From positions 62,001 to 126,000 of the forward strand of contig JALTVI010000073.1 in the NCBI GenBank assembly GCA_027049035.1: DNA of 64,000 bases, given 5' to 3'. Source of the stretch: Sulfurovum sp. (lineage in GTDB: Bacteria > Campylobacterota > Campylobacteria > Campylobacterales > Sulfurovaceae). Shown piece by piece: positions 43,070 to 55,689 of the stretch. The translations under genes were made by a program, and so were the position numbers. How positions within the stretch are numbered: position 1 is the first letter of the stretch; each line of letters starts with the position of its first letter. The notes under the pieces are model-generated. The model was not told where the DNA came from. It did not search any database and saw nothing but the letters and a program-made list of their open reading frames with translations.

Positions 43070-44425
43070 TTAATTCTCTTTTTTATCAGCTTCGTCGAGC
43101 AGCATACCCCTGACCTCGTCCTCGTCGAGCATGTCCTTTTCATACTTGACCACGGCGATATTCTCTGTTTCGTTGACGTAGCTTTCCACGATGGCGGGGT
43201 GATCGGTGAGTGCAGCAACCTTGTTTCTATCGAAGATGTCAAGAGGCAGATAGACGTTGCCGCGGTTATTGGGGTTTGGCATCGTTGCCACCCAGACGAA
43301 CCATACCGCTGCAAGGATTGCTACGAAGATGGCAAGTGTTTCACGGCCGAAGTGCTGCATGAGGTATCCTGCCAGCAGACCGCCAAGGAAGATGCCCACG
43401 TAGGCGAAAGTGTTGGCCACACCCAGCGCGGCACCTTTTTGGTGTACTTTGGCGAATTTGCTGACAAAGCTCTGCAGCAGCGGTTCGAACATGTTGAAAC
43501 CGATGAAGAAGAGGACTACACCGACGATGAAGAGCCATGGCTGTGTGGCAAAGCCCATTGCAAGGAACCCAAGGAGGATGACCGCTACAGAGACCATGAA
43601 TACCTGGCGTCCTTTGCCGTACTTTTCGCCAAAGACCGCAGCGGGTCCCATGGCGATCAGCCCGAAGACCATGGCCGGAAGATAGACTTTCCACAGCTCG
43701 GCTTTCTCCCAGCCAAAACCGCCCTCTGAGATGCTTTGGGTCATGACAAGCGGGATGATGAAGAAGGCCATCGTCATGATGGAGGAGTGGAAAAGAAAGG
43801 TGATGTACATACGCGTAAGCGACTTATCCTTGAAGACATCGAGCATCTTCGATTCCTCTTCGGCATAGGAGTGGACGATCTTTGGCGGCTGCGGTACGGC
43901 GGTAAAGAGGATACCTATGGCCATCACGGAGAGAATGGCCGTCAGCCAGAAGAGTTTGTCGATACCCCAGTGGCCTCCGACAATGGGAGCGATGATCATC
44001 GCCGCAGCGAAGCTGAGCGCGATGGTTCCGCCCATGATCGCCATGGCGTGCGCGCGCTCTTCTTCTTTGACCAGGTCGGCGATCATCGCGGAGACGACCG
44101 AACCGATGGCCCCCGCACCCTGCAGGAAGCGTCCAAGCAGCAGCATATAGATGTTGTCGCTCATCGCGGCGATGACGGAACCTGCGATGAAGATGAGCAG
44201 TCCGATAAGCAGCGTCTTTTTACGGCCTATCTTGTCACTCATCAGCCCGAACGGGATCTGAAAGAGTGCCTGGGTAAGGGCGTAACCACCCACGACAAGT
44301 CCGGCAAGGAAGGCGGTAGCCCCTTTCATCTGAAGGGCGTAGATGGAAAGTACGGGAAGGACAATGAAGAGCCCGAAGAAGCGGAGTGCGACAATGAGGC
44401 TCAGCGGCATGATCTGTTTAATCAT
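43070..44425 (-). CDS. MFS transporter with C-terminal YajR-like (YAM) domain
   Basis: 451 residues: 12 membrane helices (to about residue 385), with the MFS loop motif GLMSDKIGRKK near residue 60. A soluble tail of about 65 residues (NVYLPLDIFDRNKV...IAVVKYEKDM...) has the strand-helix pattern of the YAM domain of E. coli YajR. Probably a drug or metabolite exporter; substrate unknown. Confidence 0.88.
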   Translation of the reverse strand: MIKQIMPLSLIVALRFFGLFIVLPVLSIYALQMKGATAFLAGLVVGGYALTQALFQIPFGLMSDKIGRKKTLLIGLLIFIAGSVIAAMSDNIYMLLLGRFLQGAGAIGSVVSAMIADLVKEEERAHAMAIMGGTIALSFAAAMIIAPIVGGHWGIDKLFWLTAILSVMAIGILFTAVPQPPKIVHSYAEEESKMLDVFKDKSLTRMYITFLFHSSIMTMAFFIIPLVMTQSISEGGFGWEKAELWKVYLPAMVFGLIAMGPAAVFGEKYGKGRQVFMVSVAVILLGFLAMGFATQPWLFIVGVVLFFIGFNMFEPLLQSFVSKFAKVHQKGAALGVANTFAYVGIFLGGLLAGYLMQHFGRETLAIFVAILAAVWFVWVATMPNPNNRGNVYLPLDIFDRNKVAALTDHPAIVESYVNETENIAVVKYEKDMLDEDEVRGMLLDEADKKEN

Positions 44426-44495
44426 CTTGATATCTCCAATAGGGTAAAATTTGTCCTAATTATATTCCTATTAAGTAAAATGAAGGTTAACCAAA

Positions 44496-45089
44496 ATGAA
44501 GATGGTTCTTGCAACGGGCAACAGAGGCAAACTGCGCGAATTTCGCCAGATGTGCCAACACGAAGTGGTTCCTTTCTCCGACCTGCTCGGGGAACTGGAG
44601 ATCGTAGAGGATGGTGATACCTTTGCGCAGAATGCGCTGATCAAGGCGCGCACCATTTATGAAAAGCTTGGGGAGGACTACCTTGTCATCGCCGATGACA
44701 GCGGTATCTCCCTGCCGGTACTGGACGGGGCGCCGGGTATCTATTCGGCACGCTACGCCGGAGAGGGCGCTACGGACAAGGACAACCTCTACAAGCTCAT
44801 CGATGCGGTCAAGGCAAAGAGGCTTGAGCAGACACCGGCCTACTACACCGCAGCCATCGCCATCGTCTCTAAGTACGGTGAGTATGTCGTGCATGGCTGG
44901 ATGCACGGAAAGGTCATTGGCGAAGTACGCGGAGAGAAAGGTTTTGGCTACGACCCTGCATTCATCCCCGAGGGATACGACAAAACACTGGGGGAGCTTG
45001 ACGACGATGTCAAAAGTGCCATCTCCCACCGCGGCAAGGCGCTGGCGCTGGCGAAGCCCATCATAGAGATGCTTCAAAAAAAGGTATAA
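44496..45089 (+). CDS. rdgB: dITP/XTP pyrophosphatase (HAM1/RdgB)
   Basis: 197 residues. Removes non-canonical purine triphosphates from the pool. [11 protein letters not shown] at residue 6, [17 protein letters not shown] near 70 and FGYDPAFIP near 150 are the family signatures. ATG at 44496 follows GAAGG. Confidence 0.95.
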   Translation: MKMVLATGNRGKLREFRQMCQHEVVPFSDLLGELEIVEDGDTFAQNALIKARTIYEKLGEDYLVIADDSGISLPVLDGAPGIYSARYAGEGATDKDNLYKLIDAVKAKRLEQTPAYYTAAIAIVSKYGEYVVHGWMHGKVIGEVRGEKGFGYDPAFIPEGYDKTLGELDDDVKSAISHRGKALALAKPIIEMLQKKV

Positions 45090-45090
45090 T
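45085..45090 (+). promoter_or_regulatory. -10 box of the MntA/HepT pair
   Basis: TATAAT overlapping the end of rdgB, 19 bases before the mntA ATG, which has a good AAAGGAG site. Confidence 0.45.
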
Positions 45091-45108
45091 GACGCTAAAG
45101 GAGTCGGT

Positions 45109-45399
45109 ATGCTGAAAGATGAAGTATTGATGCAGTTACGTGAATTTTACAGAGCGAATGCCAAGCAGTATGCACTGAAAAAGATGGGGCTTTTTGGAAG
45201 TGTCGCCCGTGGAGAAGAGACAAAAGAGAGTGACATCGATATTGTGGTCGAATTTGAAAATCCCAATCTGCTCAAGCAGGCCGAACTGATGCTGCAACTA
45301 AAGAGGCTCTTTGGCAGAGATGTGGATGTGATTGCATTGTGGAAGCGTATGAACCCGCGCTTAAAGCAGAGAATAGAAAAAGAGGCGATCTATGTCTGA
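45109..45399 (+). CDS. MntA-type nucleotidyltransferase antitoxin
   Basis: 96 residues, minimal nucleotidyltransferase: GSVARGEETKESDID (residues 30-44) provides the GS and two metal-binding Asp, with a third in DVDVIAL. In known pairs MntA inactivates HepT by adding AMP to it. The stop overlaps hepT by 8 bases. Confidence 0.88.
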   Translation: MLKDEVLMQLREFYRANAKQYALKKMGLFGSVARGEETKESDIDIVVEFENPNLLKQAELMLQLKRLFGRDVDVIALWKRMNPRLKQRIEKEAIYV

Positions 45400-45766
45400 T
45401 ACCTCACTGGTGTATGATTTTCTGACGGAGATGCTTGAAGCTACCGACAAGATAGCGGAACGGTGCGGCAGTATATCGTGTGTGGACGATTTGATGAGTA
45501 AAGAGGGACAGGTGCTTCTTGACAGTATCTGTATGCAGTTGATTGCACTGGGTGAAGGGGTCAAAAAGGTAGATAAGTTGACAGAGAAACAGCTTTTTGC
45601 GGAGTATCCTGAAGTCAACTGGCGTGCTGTTGCAGCAATGAGAGATATTCTTTCACATCACTATTTTGACTTGAATGCCGAAACAGTATATGGTGTCTGT
45701 GTCGATGATATTGCAGTAGTCCGGGAAACATTGCAGAAAATCGTAAAAAAATATGAAATAAAATAA
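45392..45766 (+). CDS. HepT-type HEPN ribonuclease toxin
   Basis: 124 residues, all-helical HEPN domain with the catalytic R-x4-H motif at Arg84-His89 (RDILSH) followed by HYF, as in HepT toxins that cleave RNA. Forms the second gene of the MntA-HepT module, which sits between housekeeping genes without flanking repeats. Confidence 0.88.
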   Translation: MSDTSLVYDFLTEMLEATDKIAERCGSISCVDDLMSKEGQVLLDSICMQLIALGEGVKKVDKLTEKQLFAEYPEVNWRAVAAMRDILSHHYFDLNAETVYGVCVDDIAVVRETLQKIVKKYEIK

Positions 45767-45777
45767 AAGGGAAATCG

Positions 45778-47637
45778 GTGACAAAAGAAGCATTTATGAA
45801 CGACCTGCAGGCGGTCTATCTGGAGCTGCAGGACAGACAGGCGGAGCTTAACGGCTACTACGATTTGCTTGATGAGACAAAAGGGCATGCCAAGGCCGAT
45901 GAAGTGGTGAGTGCCTTTTTGCAGCTGGTGGATCTGCCGCGCAACAAAGAGAGCGAGATGGCGGTACTCACACGCATTGTCAACCTGAGAGAGGATGCGC
46001 TTGAGCAGGTGCTGGAGAAAGAGGGCTTTGGCCAGGATGAGATCCGTATCAAAAAGGAGCTTGCCTACGGGTTTGTCAGTATGCTGCACATTACGCGGCA
46101 TGAGAGCCTCATCCATTGGATAGAGAAGCAGAAGCTTCTGACACCCTTTTACCGCGGGCTGATCTTCGGTGTGCATTTTGTGGGACTTCGCCTTTCGGAG
46201 TGGCAGAGCCACTGGACGCATCACATCATCAATACGATCAACCCAGAACTCTCCGAACTTTTCAACGGGGACGATGCCAAGGTCTTCGAGATGCTTCAGG
46301 GAGAATCCCTGCTGGACGAGCGCGAAGAGGGGTGTGTCGGAGACCGCTGCTACTCTGTGCTTGTCAGGGAGGAGGGAGTAGAGAGCAGTGAGCAGCCAAA
46401 ATACAAGGTGCTGGCGTATGCCGAAGCGTTCGAAAAGGAGGCGGCGGCTGTCGTGACGGCGCTGGAGCAGCTTATCGCGCTGCTTGGACAGCACGAAGAT
46501 GAGGTTTTCGGGCAGAAGCAGGAGTGGATTGCCTACTTCAGTGCGCTCAAGGAGGCCTTTGGGCACAGGGATACCGACGAGCTTATCAAAATGTGGGCGG
46601 AGGTGGACCGACGATGGATGGCGGTGACGACGCCGATTCAGGTGGGACACCCGCTGGAGTACTACGAAGACCACTACCGCAAAGCCGTTGCGCTGGAGTG
46701 GGACCTGCGTATCATCAACCCCAAACTGCAGGAGGGGTCGCACACGCGTGAGAACATCAAGAAGTTCGCCTACGAAATGGCGCAGCGCTTCGGGGATGAC
46801 GCGCTGCATACCATCGCCAAGAACCTCCTGCAGGTAGACGGCACGCAGCTCTACATCGGGCAGCCGATGCTCTACTACGCAGCGGAGTTCAACGGACTCT
46901 TCTCCGCACAGGTGGTACCCAACGACGAGCAGGTCAGCAGCGAGCTTGGCAAAAAAATCTTCGCCTATGCCGACTTCGTGCTCGAGAGCAAAAAGTCCAA
47001 GCCGGTGATGAAACTCTCAGTCGAGACGATGGGAGAGGATTTTGTGCGAAAACAGCGCAAGCTGGCCCAGGAGGAGCCCGAACTCTGGCACAAGCTCTAC
47101 GACATCTCTACCATCGGGCACGAGTATGGGCATATCCTCTGGATAGACAGCGACACCGAAACGGCGATGAACGCCACCGGGCAGTTCAAGAATATCGAAG
47201 AGTTCAAGGCCACCACCGGCGGGCTGATGGCCTTTTTTGTCAACGAAGAGGAGGCGCTCAAGCCACACATTGTCGATGACCTGGTCAGCCGCGCGGTGGG
47301 ACTGATGGCGTGGCGTGAAGTGGGTGAGGTGCTGCCCTACTACTGTGAGGGGCTCATCCACCTGGAGATCCTCTTTGCATCGGGTATCATCACCTACGAA
47401 GAGAGCATCGTTATCCACTACGACCGCTATGAAGCGATGAAAGCAGCCTACATCGAGGCGTATGAAGCACTGGCACAGCACTATCTTGCCAAAGCGGATG
47501 CCAACGACTATCTATCGCGTTATGCGGTGAAAGAGGAGGGTGTGTTCCTGCCGGCTACCCCTGAAGTGCGTGCATTCGTCGAATACTACTACGCACGCTA
47601 CAAAGCCATTGGGCAGCAGACGGTGGCGCTGGACTAA
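45778..47637 (+). CDS. ciaB: CiaB-like protein, putative zinc peptidase
   Basis: 619 residues, similar in length and layout to Campylobacter CiaB (invasion antigen B). An HEYGH motif at about residues 447-451, in an environment like M3-type peptidases, suggests a metal peptidase fold. In a likely free-living organism an invasion role is doubtful. Start is GTG at 45778 after AAGGG. Residues about 198-206 are encoded by a heptamer array. Confidence 0.78.
   Translation: MTKEAFMNDLQAVYLELQDRQAELNGYYDLLDETKGHAKADEVVSAFLQLVDLPRNKESEMAVLTRIVNLREDALEQVLEKEGFGQDEIRIKKELAYGFVSMLHITRHESLIHWIEKQKLLTPFYRGLIFGVHFVGLRLSEWQSHWTHHIINTINPELSELFNGDDAKVFEMLQGESLLDEREEGCVGDRCYSVLVREEGVESSEQPKYKVLAYAEAFEKEAAAVVTALEQLIALLGQHEDEVFGQKQEWIAYFSALKEAFGHRDTDELIKMWAEVDRRWMAVTTPIQVGHPLEYYEDHYRKAVALEWDLRIINPKLQEGSHTRENIKKFAYEMAQRFGDDALHTIAKNLLQVDGTQLYIGQPMLYYAAEFNGLFSAQVVPNDEQVSSELGKKIFAYADFVLESKKSKPVMKLSVETMGEDFVRKQRKLAQEEPELWHKLYDISTIGHEYGHILWIDSDTETAMNATGQFKNIEEFKATTGGLMAFFVNEEEALKPHIVDDLVSRAVGLMAWREVGEVLPYYCEGLIHLEILFASGIITYEESIVIHYDRYEAMKAAYIEAYEALAQHYLAKADANDYLSRYAVKEEGVFLPATPEVRAFVEYYYARYKAIGQQTVALD
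46369..46401 (+). repeat. type B heptamer array inside ciaB
   Basis: GAG at 46369, 46376, 46383 and 46390, exact 7-base period, then CAGCCAAAA (46393-46401), close to the CAACCCAAA flank of the intergenic type B arrays. It codes for the polar stretch EEGVESSEQPK in the protein and leaves the frame intact. Confidence 0.62.
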
Positions 47638-49091
47638 AGTCCTTTGCAGCGCTTCTCATCGGCTTTGATGTAGCGTGAGAGTGCTTTGCAGAAGTCGGAG
47701 TAGCAGACGTAGTTCTTGTTTCCGACCTTGTCGCTGTGTTTCATCTGCAGCCTCAGGTAGTCTTTCTGTTCGTGCCACAAAAACATCACCCCGCAGTAGA
47801 AAAATCCCCGCTTGTTCATGATCTTGATGACCTTCTCTATCTGGGGGATATCCTCCAGCGATACATCCGCATAGATCATATCGCAGTGTTTGGCGCGCAG
47901 CTGTGCCACCAGCAGCAGAAATTTGCGTTTGAAGTTTCTGCCGTAGCGGTCGATGCGGATGGTCGCGACATTGGTCGGCGGATCGAATTCGTAGGAGAGA
48001 AAGACGTGTGCGTGCTCTTTCTTCTTCTTGGTTTTGGCCTTTTTGAAGTCGATGCCGGCATTTTTGTAGGTTTTGGCGATCTGTTTTTTGTAGACATCTG
48101 GCAGAAAGAGTTTCCGTTTCCACTTCTGGAAGAACTTGTACCCTATGAGTACGGCGCCGCGCTTCTCTACCTTGGTCAGTTCGTTGTTCTCCAGCGTGAT
48201 ATCCGCAGGGGTTTTGCCGATCATCAGCGCACTCTCCGAAAAGCCGTGGCGCAGGTTGCTCTTCTGGCTGAATACATGGTACATAATCGCTTCACCGAAG
48301 ACCGCGTCCAGGCCCACGGAACGCGCTTTTTCAAGGATGCGCTCTATCATTTTGTTCATGATGCCCCGTCCCTTGTATAGCGGGTCGACAACGACAATGC
48401 CGATCTCCGCGATGGTCGATTCTGGAATCAGCACGAAAGCGAAATGCCCGACGATCTTCCCTTCACTTTCGGCAACGACGGAGTAGAAATCTTTGCCGTG
48501 TTCCTGTGCGATGCGGCGTGGGTAGTAGAAGCTCTCCTTGATGTAGCTGTGGCCGTAGTTTTTGTAGATGAGGTGCGCGATACCCTCTTCGTCACCTTCG
48601 CGAAAATCCCTGACTGTGATGGGGAGCTCTTTGGGGAGGGGAGGCTGGCTTTCCTTGTTCTTTTTGGCATGTTTCTTGCGTTTGTGCACAGGGTGGGGGA
48701 TATATTTGATAATGATGAAACGCTTTCCCTCTTTGCCCAGATTCTGGTATTCGAAGCGGTCGACAAGAGTGTAGATGCGGTTGAAACCCTTTGAAGCGTT
48801 GGGGTCGAGCGGAACGCTCTGGTGTTTGCTGTGCGACATCGGCACACCCCAGTCGTGAACGTCTATGCGTACCCCTGTATCAAAGGGGTGAAGTGTCACC
48901 TGCACATACCCCTCTTCACCGGAGTAGGCGTGTTCGATGGCATTCTCCATCAGCTCTTTGGTGCTCTCCACAAGTGCATCCAAATCACTTTCACTGAATT
49001 CAGATGCCGTACAGACATCCCGAATCGTATCTTCGACGAGCTTGATGTATCGGTGCTGTGAAGGTACTTTGAGAACAACGCTTTGGGGCAT
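47634..49091 (-). CDS. fusion: RsbW-like ATPase, GNAT acetyltransferase, C-terminal domain
   Basis: 485 residues. N-terminal GHKL anti-sigma-kinase-like domain (about 1-130) with N box ELMENAIEHAYS, G1 DWGVPM and a KGFNRIYTLVD G2 region. A Lys-rich linker leads to a GNAT domain (about 155-290) with VVVDPLYKGRGIMNKMIE. The last 170 residues (from KRGAVLIGYKFFQKWK) I do not recognise. Joining a switch-type kinase with an acetyltransferase suggests a signalling output by acetylation. Converges with ciaB with a 4-base overlap. Confidence 0.82.
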   Translation of the reverse strand: MPQSVVLKVPSQHRYIKLVEDTIRDVCTASEFSESDLDALVESTKELMENAIEHAYSGEEGYVQVTLHPFDTGVRIDVHDWGVPMSHSKHQSVPLDPNASKGFNRIYTLVDRFEYQNLGKEGKRFIIIKYIPHPVHKRKKHAKKNKESQPPLPKELPITVRDFREGDEEGIAHLIYKNYGHSYIKESFYYPRRIAQEHGKDFYSVVAESEGKIVGHFAFVLIPESTIAEIGIVVVDPLYKGRGIMNKMIERILEKARSVGLDAVFGEAIMYHVFSQKSNLRHGFSESALMIGKTPADITLENNELTKVEKRGAVLIGYKFFQKWKRKLFLPDVYKKQIAKTYKNAGIDFKKAKTKKKKEHAHVFLSYEFDPPTNVATIRIDRYGRNFKRKFLLLVAQLRAKHCDMIYADVSLEDIPQIEKVIKIMNKRGFFYCGVMFLWHEQKDYLRLQMKHSDKVGNKNYVCYSDFCKALSRYIKADEKRCKGL

Positions 49092-50287
49092 TACCCCTCC
49101 TTTTTCGAGAGGAAAGCAAGCGCACTTGCCCCCATGATCTTCATGCCGTACTGCAGGGCGTCGTCATCGACATCGAAGCGGCTGTTGTGCTGTGAGATGC
49201 AGGTCTCTTTGGCTTCGTTGCAGGTACCCAGCCGGAAGAATGCACCTGGGATCAGCTTGAGGTATTCGGAGAAGTCCTCTCCACCCATAACGGGGTCTTT
49301 TAGGTCGATACAGTTCTCTTCTCCAATCACCTCTTTGGCTTCACTTACAACGATATCCACCATTTCATCGTCATTGATGAGCTCGGGCTGTCCGAATTCG
49401 TAGTCGAAGTTGTAGGTCGCATCCATCGACTTGCAGATACCTTCGATGGAGCTCTCCATCATTTCTGGGATTTTGCTGCGTACCTCTTCGTTGATGGTGC
49501 GCACGGTGCCCTTGAGAACGACATGGTCGCAGATGATGTTGGAAGCCTTTCCGCCTTCGATGGTGCCAAGTGAAATGACCGCGGGGTGCAGCGGGTCGAT
49601 TTTGCGCGAGACGATGTGGTTGAGTGAGTTGACGATCATCGCGGTAACCAGAATGGCATCGACACCCTCGTGCGGTCTTGCCCCGTGTGCCGATTTGCCG
49701 AAAATTTCGATGGTGAAGATATCTGCTGATGCCATCATGACACCGTATTTGTAGCCTATCTGGCCCGTTTTCAGGTAGGGGTAGGCGTGCAGTCCGAAGA
49801 TACCGCCAACCCCCTCCAGTGCGCCCTCTTCGATCATCTCCACACTGCCGCCCTCTTTGCTCTCTTCTGAGGGCTGGAAGATGAAACGCACATTGCCCGG
49901 CAGCGCCTCTTTGTGCTGCGCCATCGCGATGGCGGTCCCAAGGGCGATGGCGGTGTGGCTGTCGTGGCCGCAGGCGTGCATGATGCCCTTCTCACGTGAT
50001 GCGTAGGGTTTCTGCGTCTGCTCTTCGATGGGCAGGGCGTCCATATCGGCGCGTATGGCGACGGTTTTGGCATTTTCATCCACCCGCAGGTCGGCAACAA
50101 GCCCGTAGTGCCTGTCGCTTTCCTTTATCTCATAGCCGCTCGCTTCAAGAATCCCTTTGACAAGGTATTTGGTATGCTCCTCATGCCCTGAGAGTTCGGG
50201 GTGCATGTGCAAGTCGTGACGGATATGTACGACCTTTTCGTTGATGGCATCGATAGTCTCAAAGAGGCTCTTTTTAAGTGCTGTCAT
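49091..50287 (-). CDS. M20 family amidohydrolase
   Basis: 398 residues, M20D type (N-acyl-amino acid / hippurate hydrolase-like). Metal-site segments are ADMDALPI near 75, HACGHDSHTA near 100, FQPSEES near 135 and GGEDFSEYL near 360. Substrate unknown. ATG at 50287 follows AGGAG; the frame is open 69 bases further but without binding site. The stop overlaps the next ATG (TAATG). Confidence 0.88.
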   Translation of the reverse strand: MTALKKSLFETIDAINEKVVHIRHDLHMHPELSGHEEHTKYLVKGILEASGYEIKESDRHYGLVADLRVDENAKTVAIRADMDALPIEEQTQKPYASREKGIMHACGHDSHTAIALGTAIAMAQHKEALPGNVRFIFQPSEESKEGGSVEMIEEGALEGVGGIFGLHAYPYLKTGQIGYKYGVMMASADIFTIEIFGKSAHGARPHEGVDAILVTAMIVNSLNHIVSRKIDPLHPAVISLGTIEGGKASNIICDHVVLKGTVRTINEEVRSKIPEMMESSIEGICKSMDATYNFDYEFGQPELINDDEMVDIVVSEAKEVIGEENCIDLKDPVMGGEDFSEYLKLIPGAFFRLGTCNEAKETCISQHNSRFDVDDDALQYGMKIMGASALAFLSKKEG

Positions 50288-50472
50288 GGCGTCTTCTCCT
50301 GTTTTGTGCATTATCCAATTATACACCTTTTGGGCACCGTTTGGCAAACAAATCATTGCCTACAAAATTGACAAACATGCCCATCTTTTTTTGATTTACC
50401 CGCCTCTAACCGGTTTTTGGCTATAATCCTCACAATTATGCCGTCATCTGTGCGGTTTTACGAGGATTGTTC
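50288..50472. promoter_or_regulatory. divergent spacer with promoter for the aminotransferase gene
   Basis: TATAAT at 50422-50427, 46 bases before the ATG at 50473. AT-rich on the other side, where TATAATTGG on the minus strand (near 50315) may serve the amidohydrolase gene. Confidence 0.45.
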
Positions 50473-51596
50473 ATGCTACTTTTTACACCGGGACCGACCC
50501 CAGTACCAGAGTCAGTGCGCCTTGCGATGGCGGAGCCGACACTGCACCACAGAACACCGGAATTCGAAGCGATTTTCAAAGAGACGAGAGAGCTGCTTTT
50601 CGAACTGATGGCGACCGATGAGGTGGTGATGCTTGCCTCCACCGGAACAGGTGCTATGGAAGCGGCGGTGATTAACCTCTGCCACGATACCCTGCTCAAT
50701 ATCAATGCCGGAAAGTTCGGTGAGCGTTTCGGCAAGATCGCCAGGGCGCACGGTTTGAACAATGTCGAGATCAAACACGAGTGGGACACCCCGGCAACGG
50801 TTGAAGAGGTGCTTGAAGCACTCAAAGAAAACCCAGCCATCGATGCGATAGCCATTCAGATCAGTGAGTCTGCCGGCGGTCTAAGACACCCGGTAGAGGA
50901 GATCGCCAAGACGGTCAAGTCGGAGCGTCCCGATGTGATGGTCATTGCAGACGGTATCACGGCGGTGGGTGTGGAGCGTATCGACGTCACACACATTGAC
51001 GCACTGATTGCCGGAAGCCAGAAGGCGCTGATGCTCCCTCCGGGGCTGGCAATCCTTGGCCTTAGCGAAGCGGCGGTCGTGAAGATCGGTGAAGGCAAGG
51101 GGTACTACCTCAACCTCGCAAGCGAAATCAAGAAGCAGCGCCAGAACACCACAGCCTACACTGCGGCGACCACGCTTATCATCGGGCTGGGAGCCATTCT
51201 CAAGCAGATCAAAGAGGGCGATGGTCTTGGCAAGCTCTACTGCGATACCGCACGCCGTGCCAAGGCGACCCGTTTTGCGCTTGAAGCACTGGGGCTGCAC
51301 AGCTACCCGAAGGTACCTGCACGCTCCATGACGACCATCGACGATGTCAACGCTAAGGAGATAAGAGACCTGCTCAAAACCGATTTCGGCGTCAACGTTG
51401 CCGGCGGACAGGACCACCTAAAGGGCAAGATTTTCCGTATCAACCAGATGGGACTCATAGAGCCCTACGAGATGGTATGGGTGGTCAATGCCGTCGAACT
51501 GGCGCTGGCGAAGCTTGGCAGACGCGACTATGACGGTACGGCAAGTCGCGTATTCAACGAAGAGTACTTCAAAAGTATGCTCAAAAAAGAGGGCGC

Positions 51597-51600
<4 letters not shown>
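50473..51600 (+). CDS. class V aminotransferase (alanine-glyoxylate type)
   Basis: 375 residues, PLP enzyme. LLFTPGPTPVPESV start, HHRTPEFEAIF near 27, and the PLP lysine in GSQKALMLPPG near 188 match the alanine-glyoxylate / serine-glyoxylate aminotransferase group. Precise substrates not predictable. ATG at 50473 after GAGG; a TTG two codons earlier rejected. Coupled to the hisZ-like gene by ATGA. Confidence 0.87.
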
Positions 51601-53695
<2,095 letters not shown>

Positions 53696-53763
53696 TGTAA
53701 GGGGCAGGTCTTTTCCCTGTCCATGTGAAGAAAAGAATAACAAAACACAAGGAGTATCAAGCA

Positions 53764-54315
53764 ATGAGATTGAAACCACAACAGACGGGATATGTAGCGA
53801 CCAAGATAGGGATCGATTTGGCCAATGCTCCTTTTGTAACGCTTCCCAAAGGAAAGGATGCGGTTGTAGAGGTCGCCAAGCGTATTATCGACGAGAACCT
53901 CGCCAAGGAGCGTGCGCTCGACGAACAGGTGAAGAAGATACTGGATGAGAATTACGACGAGATCGAATTCCAGCACGCCGACGAGCGCCAGCTCTTCTTT
54001 ATGATCAAGAAGAAGATGGCACCGGAGTACGGGGTGATCATGAACTATGACGACCGCTACAACGATCTCGCACACGTGATCCTTGACGAACTTTATGAGA
54101 ACTACCTTGCAGAGTACAGTGTCAGCGACAACCAGGTGAAGAATGTCATCTTTAAATCCTTCAAAGCCTTTGCCGATGCTTTCGATGAGATCGATGATAT
54201 TGTGTATGATAAAATAAAGAATATGGAGCGTGAGATCATTCCCGGTTCCCAGGATTATGAGCTGCTCTATGACAGACTCTACCAGGAAGAGCTGGCAAAA
54301 AGAGGAATGCTGTGA
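53764..54315 (+). CDS. DUF507 family protein
   Basis: 183 residues, soluble, helical and acidic, of the DUF507 family known mainly from Campylobacterota and thermophiles. Function unknown. ATG at 53764 (MRLKPQQTGYVATKI) follows AAGGAG; upstream in-frame codons lie in the spacer after purA. The stop is directly followed by a type A repeat. Confidence 0.82.
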   Translation: MRLKPQQTGYVATKIGIDLANAPFVTLPKGKDAVVEVAKRIIDENLAKERALDEQVKKILDENYDEIEFQHADERQLFFMIKKKMAPEYGVIMNYDDRYNDLAHVILDELYENYLAEYSVSDNQVKNVIFKSFKAFADAFDEIDDIVYDKIKNMEREIIPGSQDYELLYDRLYQEELAKRGML

Positions 54316-54395
54316 TGACAAAGCGTTCGCTTTGTCAAGTGAAGAGAGAAGAGTGATGAGTTCTGGTATGCTTTTCTGTCGAAAAGCTTTTATTT
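54316..54395 (+). repeat. type A heptamer element 6
   Basis: Palindrome TGACAAAGCG-TT-CGCTTTGTCA (54316-54337) directly after the stop of the DUF507 gene; heptamers AGTGAAG, AGAGAAG, AGTGATG (54338-54358); partial AGTTCT; then GGTATGC with hairpin GCTTTTC-TGTC-GAAAAGC (54370-54387) and TTTTATTTT. It makes up most of the leader before carA. Confidence 0.75.
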
Positions 54396-54408
54396 TAAAG
54401 GGTGAGAA

Positions 54409-55527
<1,119 letters not shown>

Positions 55528-55530
55528 AAA

Positions 55531-55558
55531 AGCGTTCAGCGTTCAGTGTTCAGCGTTC
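55531..55558. repeat. four-unit heptamer array after carA
   Basis: AGCGTTC occurs four times at 7-base period (third copy AGTGTTC), starting 4 bases after the carA stop. No GGTATGC or AACC(C/G)AA flank is attached, so this is an isolated array of the same size class. Confidence 0.7.
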
Positions 55559-55689
55559 AGAAGTGAATTTTTGAAAAAAACAGGAACCGAAAGCTTTGGC
55601 CTCGCTCTGACGTTGATGGGTTCAGTAACGTTTATTCGGGGCTGAAGCCTCCGATTCCGAAATATGTAGTAAAAAATGAAGGGTAGAGA

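Noticed and set aside
45778-47637. Oligoendopeptidase F (PepF) as the identity of the HEYGH protein
   Set aside because: The HEYGH motif is shared, but length, N-terminal region and overall pattern fit CiaB-type proteins better; a distant relation to M3 peptidases remains possible.
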